Below, piece by piece: positions 22,876-35,768 of a stretch of DNA of 64,000 nt. The notes beneath the pieces were generated by a model that had not been told where the DNA came from, did no database searches, and saw only the letters and a list, made by a program, of their open reading frames with translations. This DNA comes from Margaritifera margaritifera. Lineage: Eukaryota; Mollusca; Bivalvia; Unionida; Margaritiferidae. Location: assembly GCA_029931535.1 (NCBI GenBank), contig JAQPZY010001536.1, positions 682,001 through 746,000 of the forward strand, in the 5' to 3' direction. Positions within the stretch are counted from its first letter, which is position 1. Each line of letters opens with the position of its first letter. The translations under genes and the position numbers were made by a program.

Positions 22876-25215
22876 CCAGAATTAGTAAAGGTTGACAACA
22901 TTTATTGCGGAAGCATTTTTTCTGTAGACCAGTGTAAGAGAACAAAATCATTTCAAGATATTCATATTTGCTTCAAGAGAATGTTGAGATCCATCAAGAA
23001 GAATAAAAGCGTCATCGGCATACTGACCCAGTTTATACTCACTGACATCAAAGATCAGGCCCCCTACATCAACATCTTGTTTACGTGTATCTCAACAGCG
23101 ATGATAAACGAATAAGGCGCAAGGGGATCTCCTTGAGGTCATCCTCTTTTAAGTCTAACAAATGATGACATATTTTCATTAGTTATAACACAACTTTTAG
23201 AGTAAAATAGTTTAAACCACTTACAAACAGAAACATCAAAGAAAAAAAATTGCAAAACTTTTTCCACAAAGCTCCAGTTAATTGAGTCAAATGTTTTTTC
23301 AAACTCTATTAGCAGTAATAAACCATATCTATTTTCGTTCTCTAGTTGAACCATGATATCGTATAATAGCCCGGTATTTTCTTCAATGAATCTACCCTTC
23401 ATAAATTCTTTATGAGTATCACTGATTAATGTTGGAAGAACTTTTTCAATTCTAGCGGCAATAGCTCCGAAGCAATATTATAGTCAAGATTTAAAAGAGA
23501 TATATGTCTCCAATTTGTAATGTATCTTCTGTCTTTTTCTTCCTTTGGTAAACATGGGATTACTCCTTGAGTCTGAAAATCAGAAAGTTTTCCTACAGTA
23601 TATCCATAATTTATTTGATATGCACAGAAATCCTCCAAAGATCATTCCCAAAAAATGTATAGAACTCTGCAGTGAATCCATCTGAGCCAGGACTTTTTCC
23701 ATTATCCATCCGTTTTAGAGACTAATAGTATTAACTAATTGTAAGTAGACCCTCGTGTGATTCTCTTTCCTTTTGACTACGTATAATATTGTTATTAAAA
23801 AATCTTTTTTTTTTTTTTTTTTTTTTTTTTGCTTTTTGAATATCGTCAACATCAAGCTGAGCAATTCTACTTTTGCACAATTCCATATACAACTGTTTTC
23901 GAGCTTCTAAAATATATATTTGGTCGGATATATTTGTACAATCATCTCTTATTGTTCCATTTATTGTCTTATTGACATAAAAAAAATTTTCAAGATTTAT
24001 AAACATCTTTTAACTTCTTTCTCCTAACTCATACCATCTAGCATTGGATCTTAATATAACACCTTCTATGTACATTTGTTTTCTAGATTCCTCTGATCCA
24101 AATTTTTTTTCAAAATTTTCCAGAGTACTCCATCTATGTTATGCCACAATCCCCTATGAATTTTTAATGGTTCATGTTCACTTAAATTTATTTTCTCCTG
24201 ATTCTCTTTCGTTTTCATAATAGAGTAACCTATAGCTTCAATTTGTTTGTTTGTTTTGGGGGTTTTTTTTGTTGTTTTTTTTTTTTATTTGTTTGTTTGG
24301 GGTTTTTTTTCATTTTCAAAATTTCACAGAAAAATTTGATCATTACAGGAAAGAGACACATGGAGAGAGTCGTCTTTATTTTCACCTATATAATATTCAT
24401 CTACAGTATCAGTTATACACATTTTGACCAAATCAGTATATTCAATGTTCCTCAACAGTTGAGTATTAAATTTCCAATAGCTGAATAATCAGTCTTATAC
24501 CCTGGTAAAATGATGCTGTATTCATATGAATATCATCGGATTCCAGGAAATAATCTAATCTACTCTGTTTCAATGGAGATTATTGCTTCCAAGTATACAT
24601 CTTTAAGTCTTGATTTGAATTTTTCCACGGGGTCAATTAATTCTAATTCGTTTTTCATGTCATGAATTGCTGCGTTAGACTGTTGGTGGTTGTCATGCAA
24701 AATAGTACAAGTATCCAAATCTAAGTCTTGAACAGTATTCCAATCTCCACACTATAATAGATGAGTTCTCAACAAAAACATTTCTTCATTTAGCTTTCTA
24801 AAAAAGTTTGGATTATCATCATTATACCCATATAATTCTCAAGAGTTAATCTATTGCTATTAATTGTGACATCTAAAATAATAAATTTCTCTCGACTGTC
24901 TCATCTTTCTCTGTAGATCGCAAATTAAAAAGTATTTATAAAGAATATTGAAACCCCAGCGCTATTATTAGAACAATGTCTAAATATACATTTGTATCCC
25001 CATTCAACAGCCCAGTATATTTCATCGTTCTTTGTACTATGAGTTTCTTGAAAACGTACTTCAGATGCATCATTTGGTTTTACCCAATGGAAAATGTCCC
25101 TTCGTTTGGTTTTACCCAATGGAAAATGTCCCTTCGTTTAAAGACCGAACCTTGCAGGCCTCTATCATTTACAGATAAAACTTTTATGTTGTTATCCATT
25201 AAAACAGCAGACATT
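22876..25215 (-). mobile_element. Tx1/L1-like LINE, 5' half (endonuclease and RT)
   Basis: ORF2 appears to start near 25215 (MSAVLMDNN, IKVLSVNDRGLQGS). The endonuclease has KRRDIFHWVKPN and FQETHSTKNDEIYWAVEWG then NNSAGVSIFF. The linker runs through 24006-23731. The reverse transcriptase has TQGVIPCLPKE and NWRHISLLNLDYNI (23638-23426), LLLIEFEKTFDSINWSF (23402-23139), QGDPLAPYSF (near 23120) and the catalytic YADD (codons at 23011-23022) in GQYADDAFILL. A 32-bp tandem duplication at about 25076-25139 breaks the frame inside the endonuclease, and further stops and shifts occur. It is dead. A T/G-rich stretch at 24242-24312 may be another small insertion. The other half is at 18951-20445. 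Confidence 0.92.
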
Positions 25216-26754
25216 TTACATATACATGTTCTTGTACATGAATAAATGAAGTAATTATCACCTCGAATTTATCATACGCATGGCATTCACACACACACAA
25301 AATACAAACATCATAAAACCACCCATGGTGTCACAGTACATGCTATAGATTTGGCTGCAGTTAACTCTGATACATTGGACAACAAATTACAAGAGAGTGA
25401 CACGAGTCCATATGACATAACTCGTATGCACCCCCAACAGTCTTTTGTGGAGCTTATCAAAATCAGTTTAGTGAACCTATAGGCGAGTAAATGAATGTGT
25501 GTATCAGTAAAAGAGAATTTATGGATTAGTAAACAAATTGATAAAGAAAAGATTTGACAAAATGGATGAGTGAATAATGAATCGATGGATTAATGGAAGG
25601 GCTGATGAGGAAAGGACTGAAGTGACAAAATAAATTAACGAATTAACCAATGACAGAATAGAAAGGAAACCAGATAGAGATGAATACACAAATTAAACCG
25701 CATATAAATATTTAAAAAAGTTAAATAAAAAAAATAATAAAAAAAATAATAAAAAAAAAATGAATGAATGATTAGTAGGTGGATGAATGAGTTGACAACG
25801 TGAATACATGATTGAGATATGAGGAGTTTAGCAAATGATGATAAATTAATAAAAATATAATGTAAACTTGTATGAATTAACTCATGGTTTCTTTTTCTTC
25901 TTCATTTAATCTGTAAGTTTGTCTTATGTGGAGTACTAATAAGGTAGCAAATAAGAAATGAAGAATTATGTTTACTGACAATAAATAGAAGTAACATGAC
26001 AAAATCTGCTAAACGTCAAAATAGACACAGGTACTATATCAATTCGGCATAGGTTTAATTGAACAGACGGCTTGTATTTTGTTTATATTACAAACTAGTT
26101 ATGAAATGCAGTTATGAATAGTTATGAAAAACTAAGAATTGAGACATGAATTTCTGATAGATTGGAAAATGAACCAATAAAAGACAACAAAGAAAGAAAC
26201 AGACCCCCTCAAACAAATTTGAGTAGAAAAAGGAACAGCAAAATATAAGCTCCACGTACATATTAGGCCAACTTCATGAATTCATAAAATTGCTAATCGC
26301 GCTTACATTTTAATTTACTCATCATTTTCACCATAAATGTCAAATTTCATCCTATTTCCTGATTTGGTTTTACCATACACAACACCGGTAAAGTACCATG
26401 CACTGTCAATCTCCCCGCTTCTTGATAATTGGAAGTTTGCAGTCCAAATTCAAGAATTTGGCAATAACTGGCCATGACTGTCTCTATCGGCCGGAGATCC
26501 TATACACAGACACAATGTCTTTCTTAACTAAATCAATCCTTGCAACTTCCTTCACCAATTTGGGAGGTCCAAAGATTGGAAGGAAAAGGTTTATTAGAAG
26601 AGGTAACACGCGATAAGAGATTATGTACAGAGGATGCATATAAACTGTTAGGCAATGAGTTGCAGATCGTTGAATCTAAAATAAATGCATGCATAAAACG
26701 AATGGGGATTTAGCTATAGAGTTTCAAAATTATAACATGTATAAAGAAGACATA
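25216..26754. other. Intergenic stretch, no gene seen
   Basis: AT-rich with GATGAATGAATGAT-like low-complexity DNA (about 25560-25850) and AATAAAAAAAATAATAAA runs near 25735. No coding region recognised. Confidence 0.5.
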
Positions 26755-28668
26755 GAGCATGGCATAGAGGATATAGAGTAGAATATACAGCAGGACATAC
26801 AGGATATAGAAAAGAATATACATCGGGACATACAGGATATAGAAAAGAATATACATCGGGACATACAGGATATAGAATAGAATATACATCGGGACATACA
26901 GGATATAGAATAGAGACATCGGGACATACAGGATATAGAGTAGAATATACAGCAGGACATACAGGATATAGAGTAGAATATACCGCAGGATATACAGGAT
27001 ATAGAATAGAATATACAAGCAGGACATACAGGATATAGAGTAGAACATACAGTGGGACATATAGAGTAGAATATACAGCAGATCATACAGGATATAGTCG
27101 AATATACAGAAGGACATACAGGATATAGCGTAGAATATACAGCATGACATACAGGATATATAGTAGAATGTACAGCAGGACATACAGGATATAGAATAGA
27201 ATATACAGAAGGACATACAGGATATAGTAGAATATACAGAAGGACATACAGGATATAGAGTAGAATATACAGCGGGACATACAGGATATGTAGTAGAATA
27301 TACAGCAGGACATACAGGATATAGAGTAGAATATACAGAAGGACATACAGGATATATAGTAGAATATACAGCAGGACATACAGGATTTAGAGTAGAATAT
27401 ACAGCGGGACATACAGGATATAGAGTAGAATATACAGCAGGACATACAGGATATAGAGTAGAATATACAGCGGGACATACAGGATATATAGTAGAATATA
27501 CAGATGGACATACAGGATATATAGTAGAATATACAGCGGGACATACAGGATATATAGTAGAATATACAGCAGGACATACAGGATATAGAGTAGAATATAC
27601 AGCGGGACATACAGGATATAGAGTAGAATATACAGAAGGACATACAGGATATAGAGTAGAATATACAGAAGGACATACAGGATATAGGGTAGAATATACA
27701 GATGGACATACAGGATATAGAGTAGAATATACAGATGGACATACAGGATATAGAGTAGAATATACAGATGGACATACAGGATGGAGCGCAGAATATTGAG
27801 CAGGACATAGAGAATATAAAGCAGGATATAGAGAAGGACATAGAGGATATGGAGCATGGTGCAGAGCAAGACACAGATGATGCAAAGCAGAACATAGAGC
27901 AGGACATAGAGGATATAAAGCAGAATATAGTAAAGGACATAGAGGATATAGAGCAGGACACAGTAAAGGACATAGAGGATATAGAGCAGGATACAGTAAA
28001 GGACATAGAGGATATAGAGCAGGATCCAGTAAAGGACATATAGGATATAGAGCAGGATACAGAGTAGGATGTAGAGGATATAGAGCAGGATACAGTAAAG
28101 AACATAGAGGATATAGAGCAGGATCCAGTAAAGGACATAGGGGATATAGAGCAGGATACAGTAAAGGACATAGAGGATGTAGAGCAGGATACAGTAAAGG
28201 ACACAGAGGATATAAAGCAGGATACAGAGTAGGATGTAGAGGATATAGAGCAGGATATAGTAAAGGACATAGAGGATATAAAGCAGGATACAGTAAAGGA
28301 CATAGAGGATATAAAGCAGGATACAGTAAAGGACATAGAGGATATAAAGCAATATATAGAGCAGGATGTACAGGATAAAGAGCAGGATATAGTAAAGGAC
28401 ATAGAGGATATAAAGCAGGATACAGTAAAGGACATAGAGGATATAAAGCAGAATATAATAAAGGACATAGAGGATATAAAGCAGGATATAGAGCAGGATG
28501 TAGTAAAGGACATAGAGGATATAAAGCAGAATATAATAAAGGACATAGAGGATATAAAGCAGAATATAATAAAGGACATAGAGGATATAAAGCAGGATAC
28601 AGTAAAGGACATAGAGGATATAAAGCAGGATATAGAGCAGGATGTAGAGGATATAGAGCAGAATATTA
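26755..28668. repeat. 1.9-kb 33-bp minisatellite in two subfamilies
   Basis: Subfamily A (about 26755-27790): GGACATACAGGATATAGAGT followed by AGAATATACAGCG. Subfamily B (about 27790-28668): GGACATAGAGGATATAAAGC followed by AGGATACAGTAAA. There are nearly 60 units in total. The - strand has no stop in any of three frames over much of the array, giving frames of 391, 509 and 436 codons with Leu/Tyr/Cys/Ser/Ile-rich repeats. Three overlapping open frames on one strand are best explained by the unit's composition (ATA, CCT and TGT complements), not by a gene. B units also contain a shorter GGACATAGAGGATATAGAGCAG sub-periodicity. Confidence 0.96.
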
Positions 28669-28738
28669 AGGAGAACGTAACGGAAATTAGAGATCAAGAC
28701 ACATGTATGGAGAAGTTCCTAAAATCTCTCTCTCTAAT

Positions 28739-28748
28739 TATATATATA

Positions 28749-28826
<78 letters not shown>
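28739..28826. repeat. (AT)n microsatellite
   Basis: About 44 AT units with one TTAATTA interruption near 28750. Confidence 0.97.
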
Positions 28827-28829
<3 letters not shown>

Positions 28830-28919
28830 GTCTACAAATTGAAGACGGGCACTCCACAAACAGAGAGGCGTAAACTCGAACTTAAACCAAACCCCTACCC
28901 AGATATGCTCTCATTAAAA

Positions 28920-29422
28920 GTTAAAATATTCTCTTGAGAATTTAATGGAGACTTATCTGCATAGTTTCTAACGTCAGGAACTATGGAACTATGGATAGTA
29001 TACTCCTCTCGCTTAGAATTTATCGTATGGTTTAACGTTGCTACTGAGTATTGGTGAGTATTAAAAGTATCATACATTCATACGCTCTGTATGCCATACG
29101 CCTATTAGCCCATTATATTCATATAGATTTTCAAAACTTTACGTATATATCTAGGAGTACAGGTGAGTATTTAAAGTATCATACATTTCATACCCTCTGA
29201 ACCCCATATACTCCTTATGGTTCATTATATTCATATGGTTTTCAAAACTTTGTATGAATACCTCAAAATGTACTGGTATCTGATTCTGAACGTTTCTAAA
29301 TACTTTCAGGAGGCTTCCTTGTCTACGTCAATCTGGAAGTATAGAGAAGTATATGTAGGAACGTTGTATAGAGTTAAAGGGGTATAGTTTAACATTGCTA
29401 GAATGGACATGTGATGACCTAC
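28920..29422. repeat. Second block of the diffuse repeat
   Basis: Same family as 18109-18950: CATTATATTCATATAGATTT, TCAAAACTTT and GAGTATTGGTGAGTATTAAA recur here about three times. It ends in AGGGGTATAGTTTAACATTGCT, which matches AGGGGTATGATTTAACGTTGAT at 18908-18930, next to the LINE end. Confidence 0.8.
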
Positions 29423-32400
29423 TATGTTGTTGTTCCTCCTTCGAGTTCGAAGATGACCATGACATCACTAACTGGCTTGGTTTCTGTGAGGACGTGAGGC
29501 CAATTTATGCTGTGAACTGTCTGTGGCACACTAGACAGGAGATGTCGCTTGGGGTTGCTTGATCAATAAAGCATATGCTGCACTTCCGAGATTTATACTG
29601 CTCGCGCTTCTACATTGCCTCTGCTATTCTCCTAGACTCATAGTCTGTAACTAAATTATGGCTGAGGCAGTGTCAGGTGGAACGGTCCTGTGCGAGATCT
29701 TTCCAAGATTCAATGTTCAATGTTGAAGTGTTTCATGCAAGATTAAAGGAAGTCTTTGGAATGTTTTTTTCTGACCTCCCTGAGAACGCCTTCCCTCTTT
29801 CAACTTGCCATAGAAGATCATCTTTGGTATTCGATCGTCTGACATCCTAGTGACGTGGTCTGTCCATCTCAACTGTGATTTCATCAGCTAAGTATGGACG
29901 CTTGGAATGCCTGCCCGTGTGATAACAGCCGTGTCTGGGACCTTTTCCTGCCATCTTATCCTCATTAGTTTCCTCAGGCAGTCCATGTGAGAACGGTTCA
30001 GCTTCTTGGCATGACGTCTGTACACCATCAAGGTTTCGCATACATACAGCAGGGTCGGCAACACAATGGCTTTGTAGACCTTCAGTTTTGTTTGTAGACC
30101 GATGCCTCTGCGCTCCCACACATTTGCGCGTAGTCTGTCAAATGCTAAACTTGCTTTGGCTTTTCTGGCGTTGCACGTGACAGTGTACTGCCGAGGTAGG
30201 TGAACTTGACCGCTGCCTGGAGGGTTTGGCCAATTCCTGTGATGATAGGTTCTACGTAAGGTTTTCCAGGTGCAGGTTAGTGCACCACCTCTGTCTTGTT
30301 AATACTGACTGTGAGACCGATATTGGCACAAGCTGAAAAGATATGGTCCATACTCTGTTGCATGTCAGACTCAGATTTGACATTCAGTGAACAGTCATCA
30401 GCAAATAGAAGATCTTGAACAGTCACTTCCTGTAACTTTGTCTTCGCCCGAAGTCTCCTCAGATTGAAGAGTTTGCCATCAGTCCAGTATCTGATGTCGA
30501 TCCCAGTGATATAGTCACGGAAGGCATCAGTAAGCATGACAGTGAAAAACATACTGAAGATGGTTGTGGCCAACACGCAGCCTTGCTTGACTCAATTGTT
30601 GACTGGGAATGGTTCAGATGACTCACCGCCGTCCATGAAGCGAGCGAGCATGCCATCACGGAATTGCCGAACCATTACGATGAATTTTTCTGGGCAACCA
30701 CATTTTGCCATGATTTCCAGCGGCTCCCACGACTGACAGTTTGGTGTTCTGTTCCCGGCATTCCTCCTGGAGTTGATAAGCTGCAAACACCATATATGTG
30801 GTCCCACGTCCTTTCCTGAAGCCACACTGACTCTCCGCCAGAAGCCATTGATAAATGTAGTACACAATGCGATTTATGGCGAGGATTTTCCCGGCTATTA
30901 AGAGGAATGAGATGCCCCAATGGTTGTCGTAGGATTGTCAGTTGCCTTTCCCCTTGTACAAGTGGATGATGGAGGCATCCTTGTACTCCTTGGGTATAGT
31001 TCATTGAGTCCACACTGACTGCTAGAGTTCAGTCAGTTTCTGCGTCATATGCGAGCCTCCGGCTTTATAGACTTCTGCCGGTAGAGCATCTACTCCAGGT
31101 GCTTTGCCATTTGACAGCAGGTCAATTACTTTCTCAGTTTCAGTCCGCGTTGGAGGATCAGCAAATGATATATTGATTTCCACTTGGGGCAGTCGGTTAA
31201 TTGCCTCCTCACTGATAGATGATCGTCAATTTAAGATGTTGTTGACGTGTTCTTCCAATCTTTATAGTATCTATTCTTTGTCAGTGAGCAATGTGGTGCC
31301 ACCAGCACTCAATATTGGAGATGTATCTGATGAATGTGAACCGTATATTATCTTCAAATCATCATACAAGTTTTTCGTGTCATTCCTGTCTGCTGCTTTG
31401 TTGCTCAGCCATGAGTCTTGGAACTCTCTAAGTTTGCATTAGACAGTCCTCTTGATGTTGTTAAAGGATGCCTTCTTAGATGATGAGGTGCTGTCTTCTA
31501 AACAGGCCTTCTGGAGCCGATGTTCTCTTTCAGTAGTCTCCGTATGGCAGCATCGTTCTCATCAAATTAATCTTGATATTTACGTCTGGTGGGACAGAGG
31601 GTTTTGGATGCAGCCGAGCACACAGAGTCTCTCAATGATGCCCAGTTTTCCTCGACGTTCTCGGAGTTCGCATCAATTGTTTCTAGTTGGCTGCACAGTT
31701 CTTTAACAAATGCCTGTTTCGCATTCTCCTGTTTGAATTTGGAGACATTGAGCTTTTTGGGCGCCATTTTGCCTTGTGGTCGTCTGCTAGGCTGAATACG
31801 GATATTGATTTGGAGACTATGGACCTGTGGTCAGTCCAGCATTCTGCACTTCGTATGGCCTTCGTCACTCAGACATACTGCCTGTCTCTTCTCCTGACGA
31901 CTACGTAGCCCTTGCAATGCCAGTGTTTGGATCGCAGGTACATCCAAGATATCTTATTGCGCTTTGGCAGGCGGAAGACTGTGTTGGTGATGAGGAGGTC
32001 GTGTTCAGCGCATTTCCTCAGTAGGAGGAGTCCGTTGTTGTCGCATTTGCAAAGCCATTTTTTGTCGATGACTGGCTATATCTGGTGATCTGTGTCAACT
32101 CTAGCATTGAAGTCACCAAGGATCTTGAGCTTGTTTGCCTTCAGTAATTCTGCGATAAGAGACTCCAGGTCTTCATTAAATGTGACCTTGATCTTATCAG
32201 GGTTGGTCATGGTGGGTGCATAGGCGCTTCTGATAGTTGCCTATCTTTTTACAGACAGTGGGGGTCTCATTTGCATTAGTCTTTCATTCACGCCCTTTGG
32301 GAGGCTTGTGAGTTTGCTGACTAGCTGTGATTTGATGGCGAGCCCAAACCAGTTTCACGTCGCTCTTCTTTGCTTCGGTAACTCTAGAAGAAGGTGTAGC

Positions 32401-33290
32401 CGTCTCCTACTTCAGTGAGTTGTCCTTCCTCAGCTAGGCTGTTTCACTCAGGGCTGCTATTCGGATGTTAAATCTGGCTAGTTCTAAAGCAACCAGAGCT
32501 GTTCTTCTCTCTCGTCTATCTGCTGGTCTATCTGCTCTCTGGTATATCTGCTGATGTACTGTCCATTAGTGTACGCACTTTCCAGGCACTGATGGTGAGT
32601 GGCTTAACCTTTTGACTTCTTTTTAGAATTTCGACCGCTAAGGTGGGATCCCCATCACCCGCCGTATGCTGACTAGGTTTAAGGTGAAGCAGGCAATGTT
32701 TAGGGCTCCTTTTCTAGCCCCTTCCTCGTGCTACGGAGGTGAGCAGTAAATAGAGCTGTTCAGTCACCCAATGGGCTGCCGAGTTCCACGGCTGCTTTGG
32801 TCCTGTGAAAACTGACCCTATGTCCTGAGCTGCCTGTGTGCAGGTCTACAGCTACAGCTCCCATTGTAGTCAAACCTGCTGCTTTGCCGCTCGCCCATCG
32901 CCACAGGAGTTGAAAGTATCTAGTGATGAAGGGAATAATGTCATGACTTGCGCGTGAGTTGGATTTAAGTGAGGGAAGGTTGTGTAGAGTCACCCTCACT
33001 CTCTCATACAGGCCTGTCTCAATCCAGTGGCACGACAATGTCGAGGCGTCTGGAGACGAGTCCGGATGCAGTGGATGGCCATCAGGTCCTACTTCACTTG
33101 ACCAGATACCCTGCGCTGTCCACGCAGCTCTTGCCACCTGCCTTCACGGCCGGGGGTGGGGTGGGGTGAGCATATCTGCTTGGCCGCCTGATCCACCAGA
33201 GAGGACTTTCAAGAGTGAGCCATTTGTAGCTGTCCATTCTGGGTCAACATTCACAGGTAGTACCATCTACTGTTACTTACGGTAGTAGGT
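29423..33290 (-). mobile_element. Nearly full-length dead LINE (CFDP2-like type)
   Basis: Read on the - strand: a 5' region (33290-32660), then an apurinic-type endonuclease from about 32640 to 31690. It is seen in fragments: TISAWKVRTLMDSTS, AEEGQLTEVGDGYTFF, then later CWTDHRSIVSK (31868-31683). A linker follows, then the reverse transcriptase (about 31010-30280) with LFADDCSL (FADD codons at 30394-30405). The C-terminal region (30121-29430) has [56 protein letters not shown] and a terminal CSIC..C..C finger-like part. The 3' end is ACAACAACATA at 29423. This layout is that of non-LTR elements often annotated as craniofacial development protein 2-like. Many stops and shifts interrupt it. 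Confidence 0.92.
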
Positions 33291-33311
33291 CTAGCCTGAT
33301 CTGACTTACTA

Positions 33312-33445
33312 TAATAGCAAACACAATAACAATACATAGAGACTCTCGAAAATAAAAAAGATAACAGAGTATTCTGCTCAAGCTTACCCACTCCACCTCT
33401 TCGGGGTTCCGCTGATTCAGCTTTCACGGTACCTAATAAACTAAA
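33312..33445 (-). mobile_element. Tx1-like LINE 3'-end fragment
   Basis: Shares AAACACAATAACAATACATA exactly with the LINE end at 18974-18993. It continues with CTCGA, CAGAGTATTCTGCTCAAGCTT (compare CAGTGCGTTCTGCTCAAGCTT at 19055) and CTAATAAA blocks in the same order. It is a decayed copy of the terminal 130 bp or so. Similarity fades beyond 33445. Confidence 0.75.
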
Positions 33446-34639
33446 TGCAATCCAAATAGTAGTGGGGGAAAATGGTGGTGGTTGGGAGCCTTATATGAAT
33501 TTAATTGTCATCCTACCATACCAACTGGTAAAGTGCTTTTATCAACCTCTTTTAAATATGACACTGGAAACAGTATCTGTGACACACAAATATGTGCAAA
33601 CTTCTCAGCTTCATTCGTTATGAGTCTATAAGACATAACTGCATTTTCTAAAAGAATCTCAACAAAGCATAGATCAAATTTTCTACATACATAATTAAAT
33701 TTAAATCTGATAAACCTGAAAAACAAGCATATTCAGTTTTAGAAATGCCAGCTAATTCAATCATAACTACTGGGTTTATTCACAATATTGCTGCTTTTGC
33801 TAGTTTTCGAGGTTTGAAAAAGTGGTGTAATTTTCCGTTTTGTTTTCTTCCATCAAATTGGCAGGGATGTCGTATTGATTGATTCAATTACGCCGTTGAC
33901 TATAACACCCAGTGGAGATCCAAGGCAAGACGAAAGACTAGGATCTCATGAAGTTAGTCTAGCTATAGTAATTGCGAACTATCCCTTTAGAAGTATTATG
34001 GTGCACCGGCAGTTCGCATCACTTGTAATTTGAATCAATTTCAACTCATATCCTTAGCACCAATTTGGCGTCATACTTGCAAAGGACCGACAAGAGTAAG
34101 CAGGTGAGCTCAATAACACAAATCATACATGTGGCGGGTCCCAAAGACATATTGATAGCGACAATGTGTCCTTAAATTTTCAGTGCTACCTCTACGCCAT
34201 GGAAGCACTTAAAAGTCATCATCTTGAAACAAAATTACTTTTAATTATCATCTGACTTTTATTTTCAAGGTTGTACGAACCATGATCTGAACTTGAATTA
34301 CAAGACCACTAAGCACACGAAAGTAGTTCAATTCTTTATATCCATTTGTGAAGAAATATCCATCTTAATGGCCGAAATGTATCAATACTCGTGTCGAGAG
34401 ACAAAACTATGTTTCTAAGGAGTCGCACGTGAATAAATATTTACAGTAATGATAAAATAAACTAGAAATGAGCTCCAATGTCTCGCATATAACTACACCC
34501 ACCCACCCCAAGACAGTGACCCCGGTGCTCATAATGAAACATAAGTCACATATATGATCGGGTTCAATAACTTAACTTTGGTCAGAAAGTATTTGAAAAT
34601 GTCATTATAATTTTAATTCTTGTATATTTTGCCTTTAAT
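33446..34639. other. Intergenic stretch, no gene seen
   Basis: The 72-codon frame at 33508-33726 (- strand) has no recognised domain. No repeat family or RNA gene recognised. A decayed continuation of the LINE fragment to the left cannot be excluded. Confidence 0.4.
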
Positions 34640-34860
34640 TCCCTCCTAGGACCCAAGGGAAGAGGCCCCAAAATCATACCCCTCTCGCAGATGGTCACTA
34701 CATGGGCAACGTATGAACCACGTTTGGTGAATTTCCACATAGCGGTTTAGGAGGAGAGGCAGTTACTGATAGACAGACGCGGCTGCGAACAAACGGATGT
34801 GTAGACAGACAGACGGAGGCTATCACAATATCCACAACGCTTTTAAAAAAGCTTGGGGAT
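34640..34860 (+). repeat. Dispersed repeat with GACAGACGGA tail
   Basis: The order CCTAGGACCCAAGGG, GAACCACGTTTGGTGAATTT, AGACAGACGCGGCTGCGAACA, GTAGACAGACAGACGGAGGC and TATCACAATA..AAAGCTTGGGG matches, as I remember it, a common decayed intergenic repeat of molluscan DNA. It is identified from pattern memory only; no second copy lies in the window. Confidence 0.4.
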
Positions 34861-35166
34861 AAAGAATAAAAAGTGTTTCGCGGAACAATCAGTCCCTCCT
34901 GCTAGCAGTATTATAACTTTTAAAATATTAAAAAGCCTTAATCCCAAGGCTAAGCCTCGTTGCTGTGGTCGCTGCTCTCCTGCACCATTGGAAGGATATA
35001 AATGTACCCATATCTCGACATCTGATAGAGCAGTTGAGAAACTACAAGTACATAAATCACTTGGAAGACAATGGGAACGTGAAATTAGACCCAATTTCAG
35101 GTCATAAGGACTATCTTTTCTTATCATTCTTACTCACCCACACATGCAACAAGTCCGCACCTTTAC

Positions 35167-35398
35167 TGGGGATCCGGGTGGCCGAGTGGTCTAAGGCGCT
35201 CGCCTTTACAGATCACAGACATCTCACCTCTGTCGGCGTAGTTCGAGTCTCGACTCGGCCAACGTGGGTATGTGAGAAAGCTTGCCAGTTGCTTCCCGTG
35301 GGTCGGTGGTTCTCCCATTTCTCTTCCTCCACCAGAATGCCGACCGTCATGTATAGCCTATCATGTGCTGAAAACGACGTTAAACCCATAAAACCAGA
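35167..35398 (+). mobile_element. SINE with tRNA-Leu-like head
   Basis: The head GGATCCGGGTGGCCGAGTGG followed by TCTAAGGCGC carries a near-perfect A box (TGGCCGAGTGG) and a B box GTTCGAGTC (35241-35249), strongly like a tRNA-Leu or tRNA-Ser. The acceptor does not close into a cloverleaf and the sequence runs on into a non-tRNA body ending GTGCTGAAAACGACGTTAAA. This makes it a SINE, not a tRNA gene. The 173-codon frame across it is accidental. Confidence 0.87.
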
Positions 35399-35597
35399 CC
35401 AAACCGCACCGTTATTCCTCCTCCTCCTCCACCTACTCATCATCATCATCGACGATGTAATCACCACAACCACCACCACTAAATAAAACAACTGTCTACA
35501 TGGTCGAAAAATACTTCACTATTATGAATGTGTTATTTTCTTTATTTTGAAAAAAATTCGAAAAGAAATTATTTCTTTATTTATTTCTTTTAGTTTT

Positions 35598-35768
35598 AAA
35601 AGCACTTTTAACACATTATTGGTTATATCATGTGGAGGAAATGGGAGCTAAGTGCCTTTCCCAAGGACACACCGAGGCAGCCTACTAGGGCTGGCCTGGG
35701 TGGGTATCTAACCCGCGATCCTTGGATTACGAGTCCGACACTCTACCAACTGAGTTACGGCTGCTCCC
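35598..35768 (-). mobile_element. tRNA-derived SINE (family 2)
   Basis: On the - strand it starts GGGAGCAGCCGTAACTCAGT with TGGTAGAGTGTCGGACTCGTAATC (A box and anticodon-arm-like part). Then GCGGGTTAGATACCC takes the B-box place, followed by AAGGCACTTAGCTCCCATTTCC. It ends in CCAATAATGTGTTAAAAGTG. The same layout and tail recur at 39620-39812. Confidence 0.85.

Noticed and set aside
26710..28697. Frames of 391, 509 and 436 codons on the - strand as large repetitive proteins
   Set aside because: All three frames of one strand are open over the same 33-bp satellite and none has a unique domain; this follows from unit composition.
35167..35260. Functional tRNA-Leu gene
   Set aside because: A and B boxes are good, but the acceptor stem does not close and the sequence continues into a SINE body.
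35213..35491. 173-codon + and 92-codon - frames around 35-35.5 kb as genes
   Set aside because: They cover a SINE and a CTCCTC/CATCAT/ACCACC low-complexity tail.
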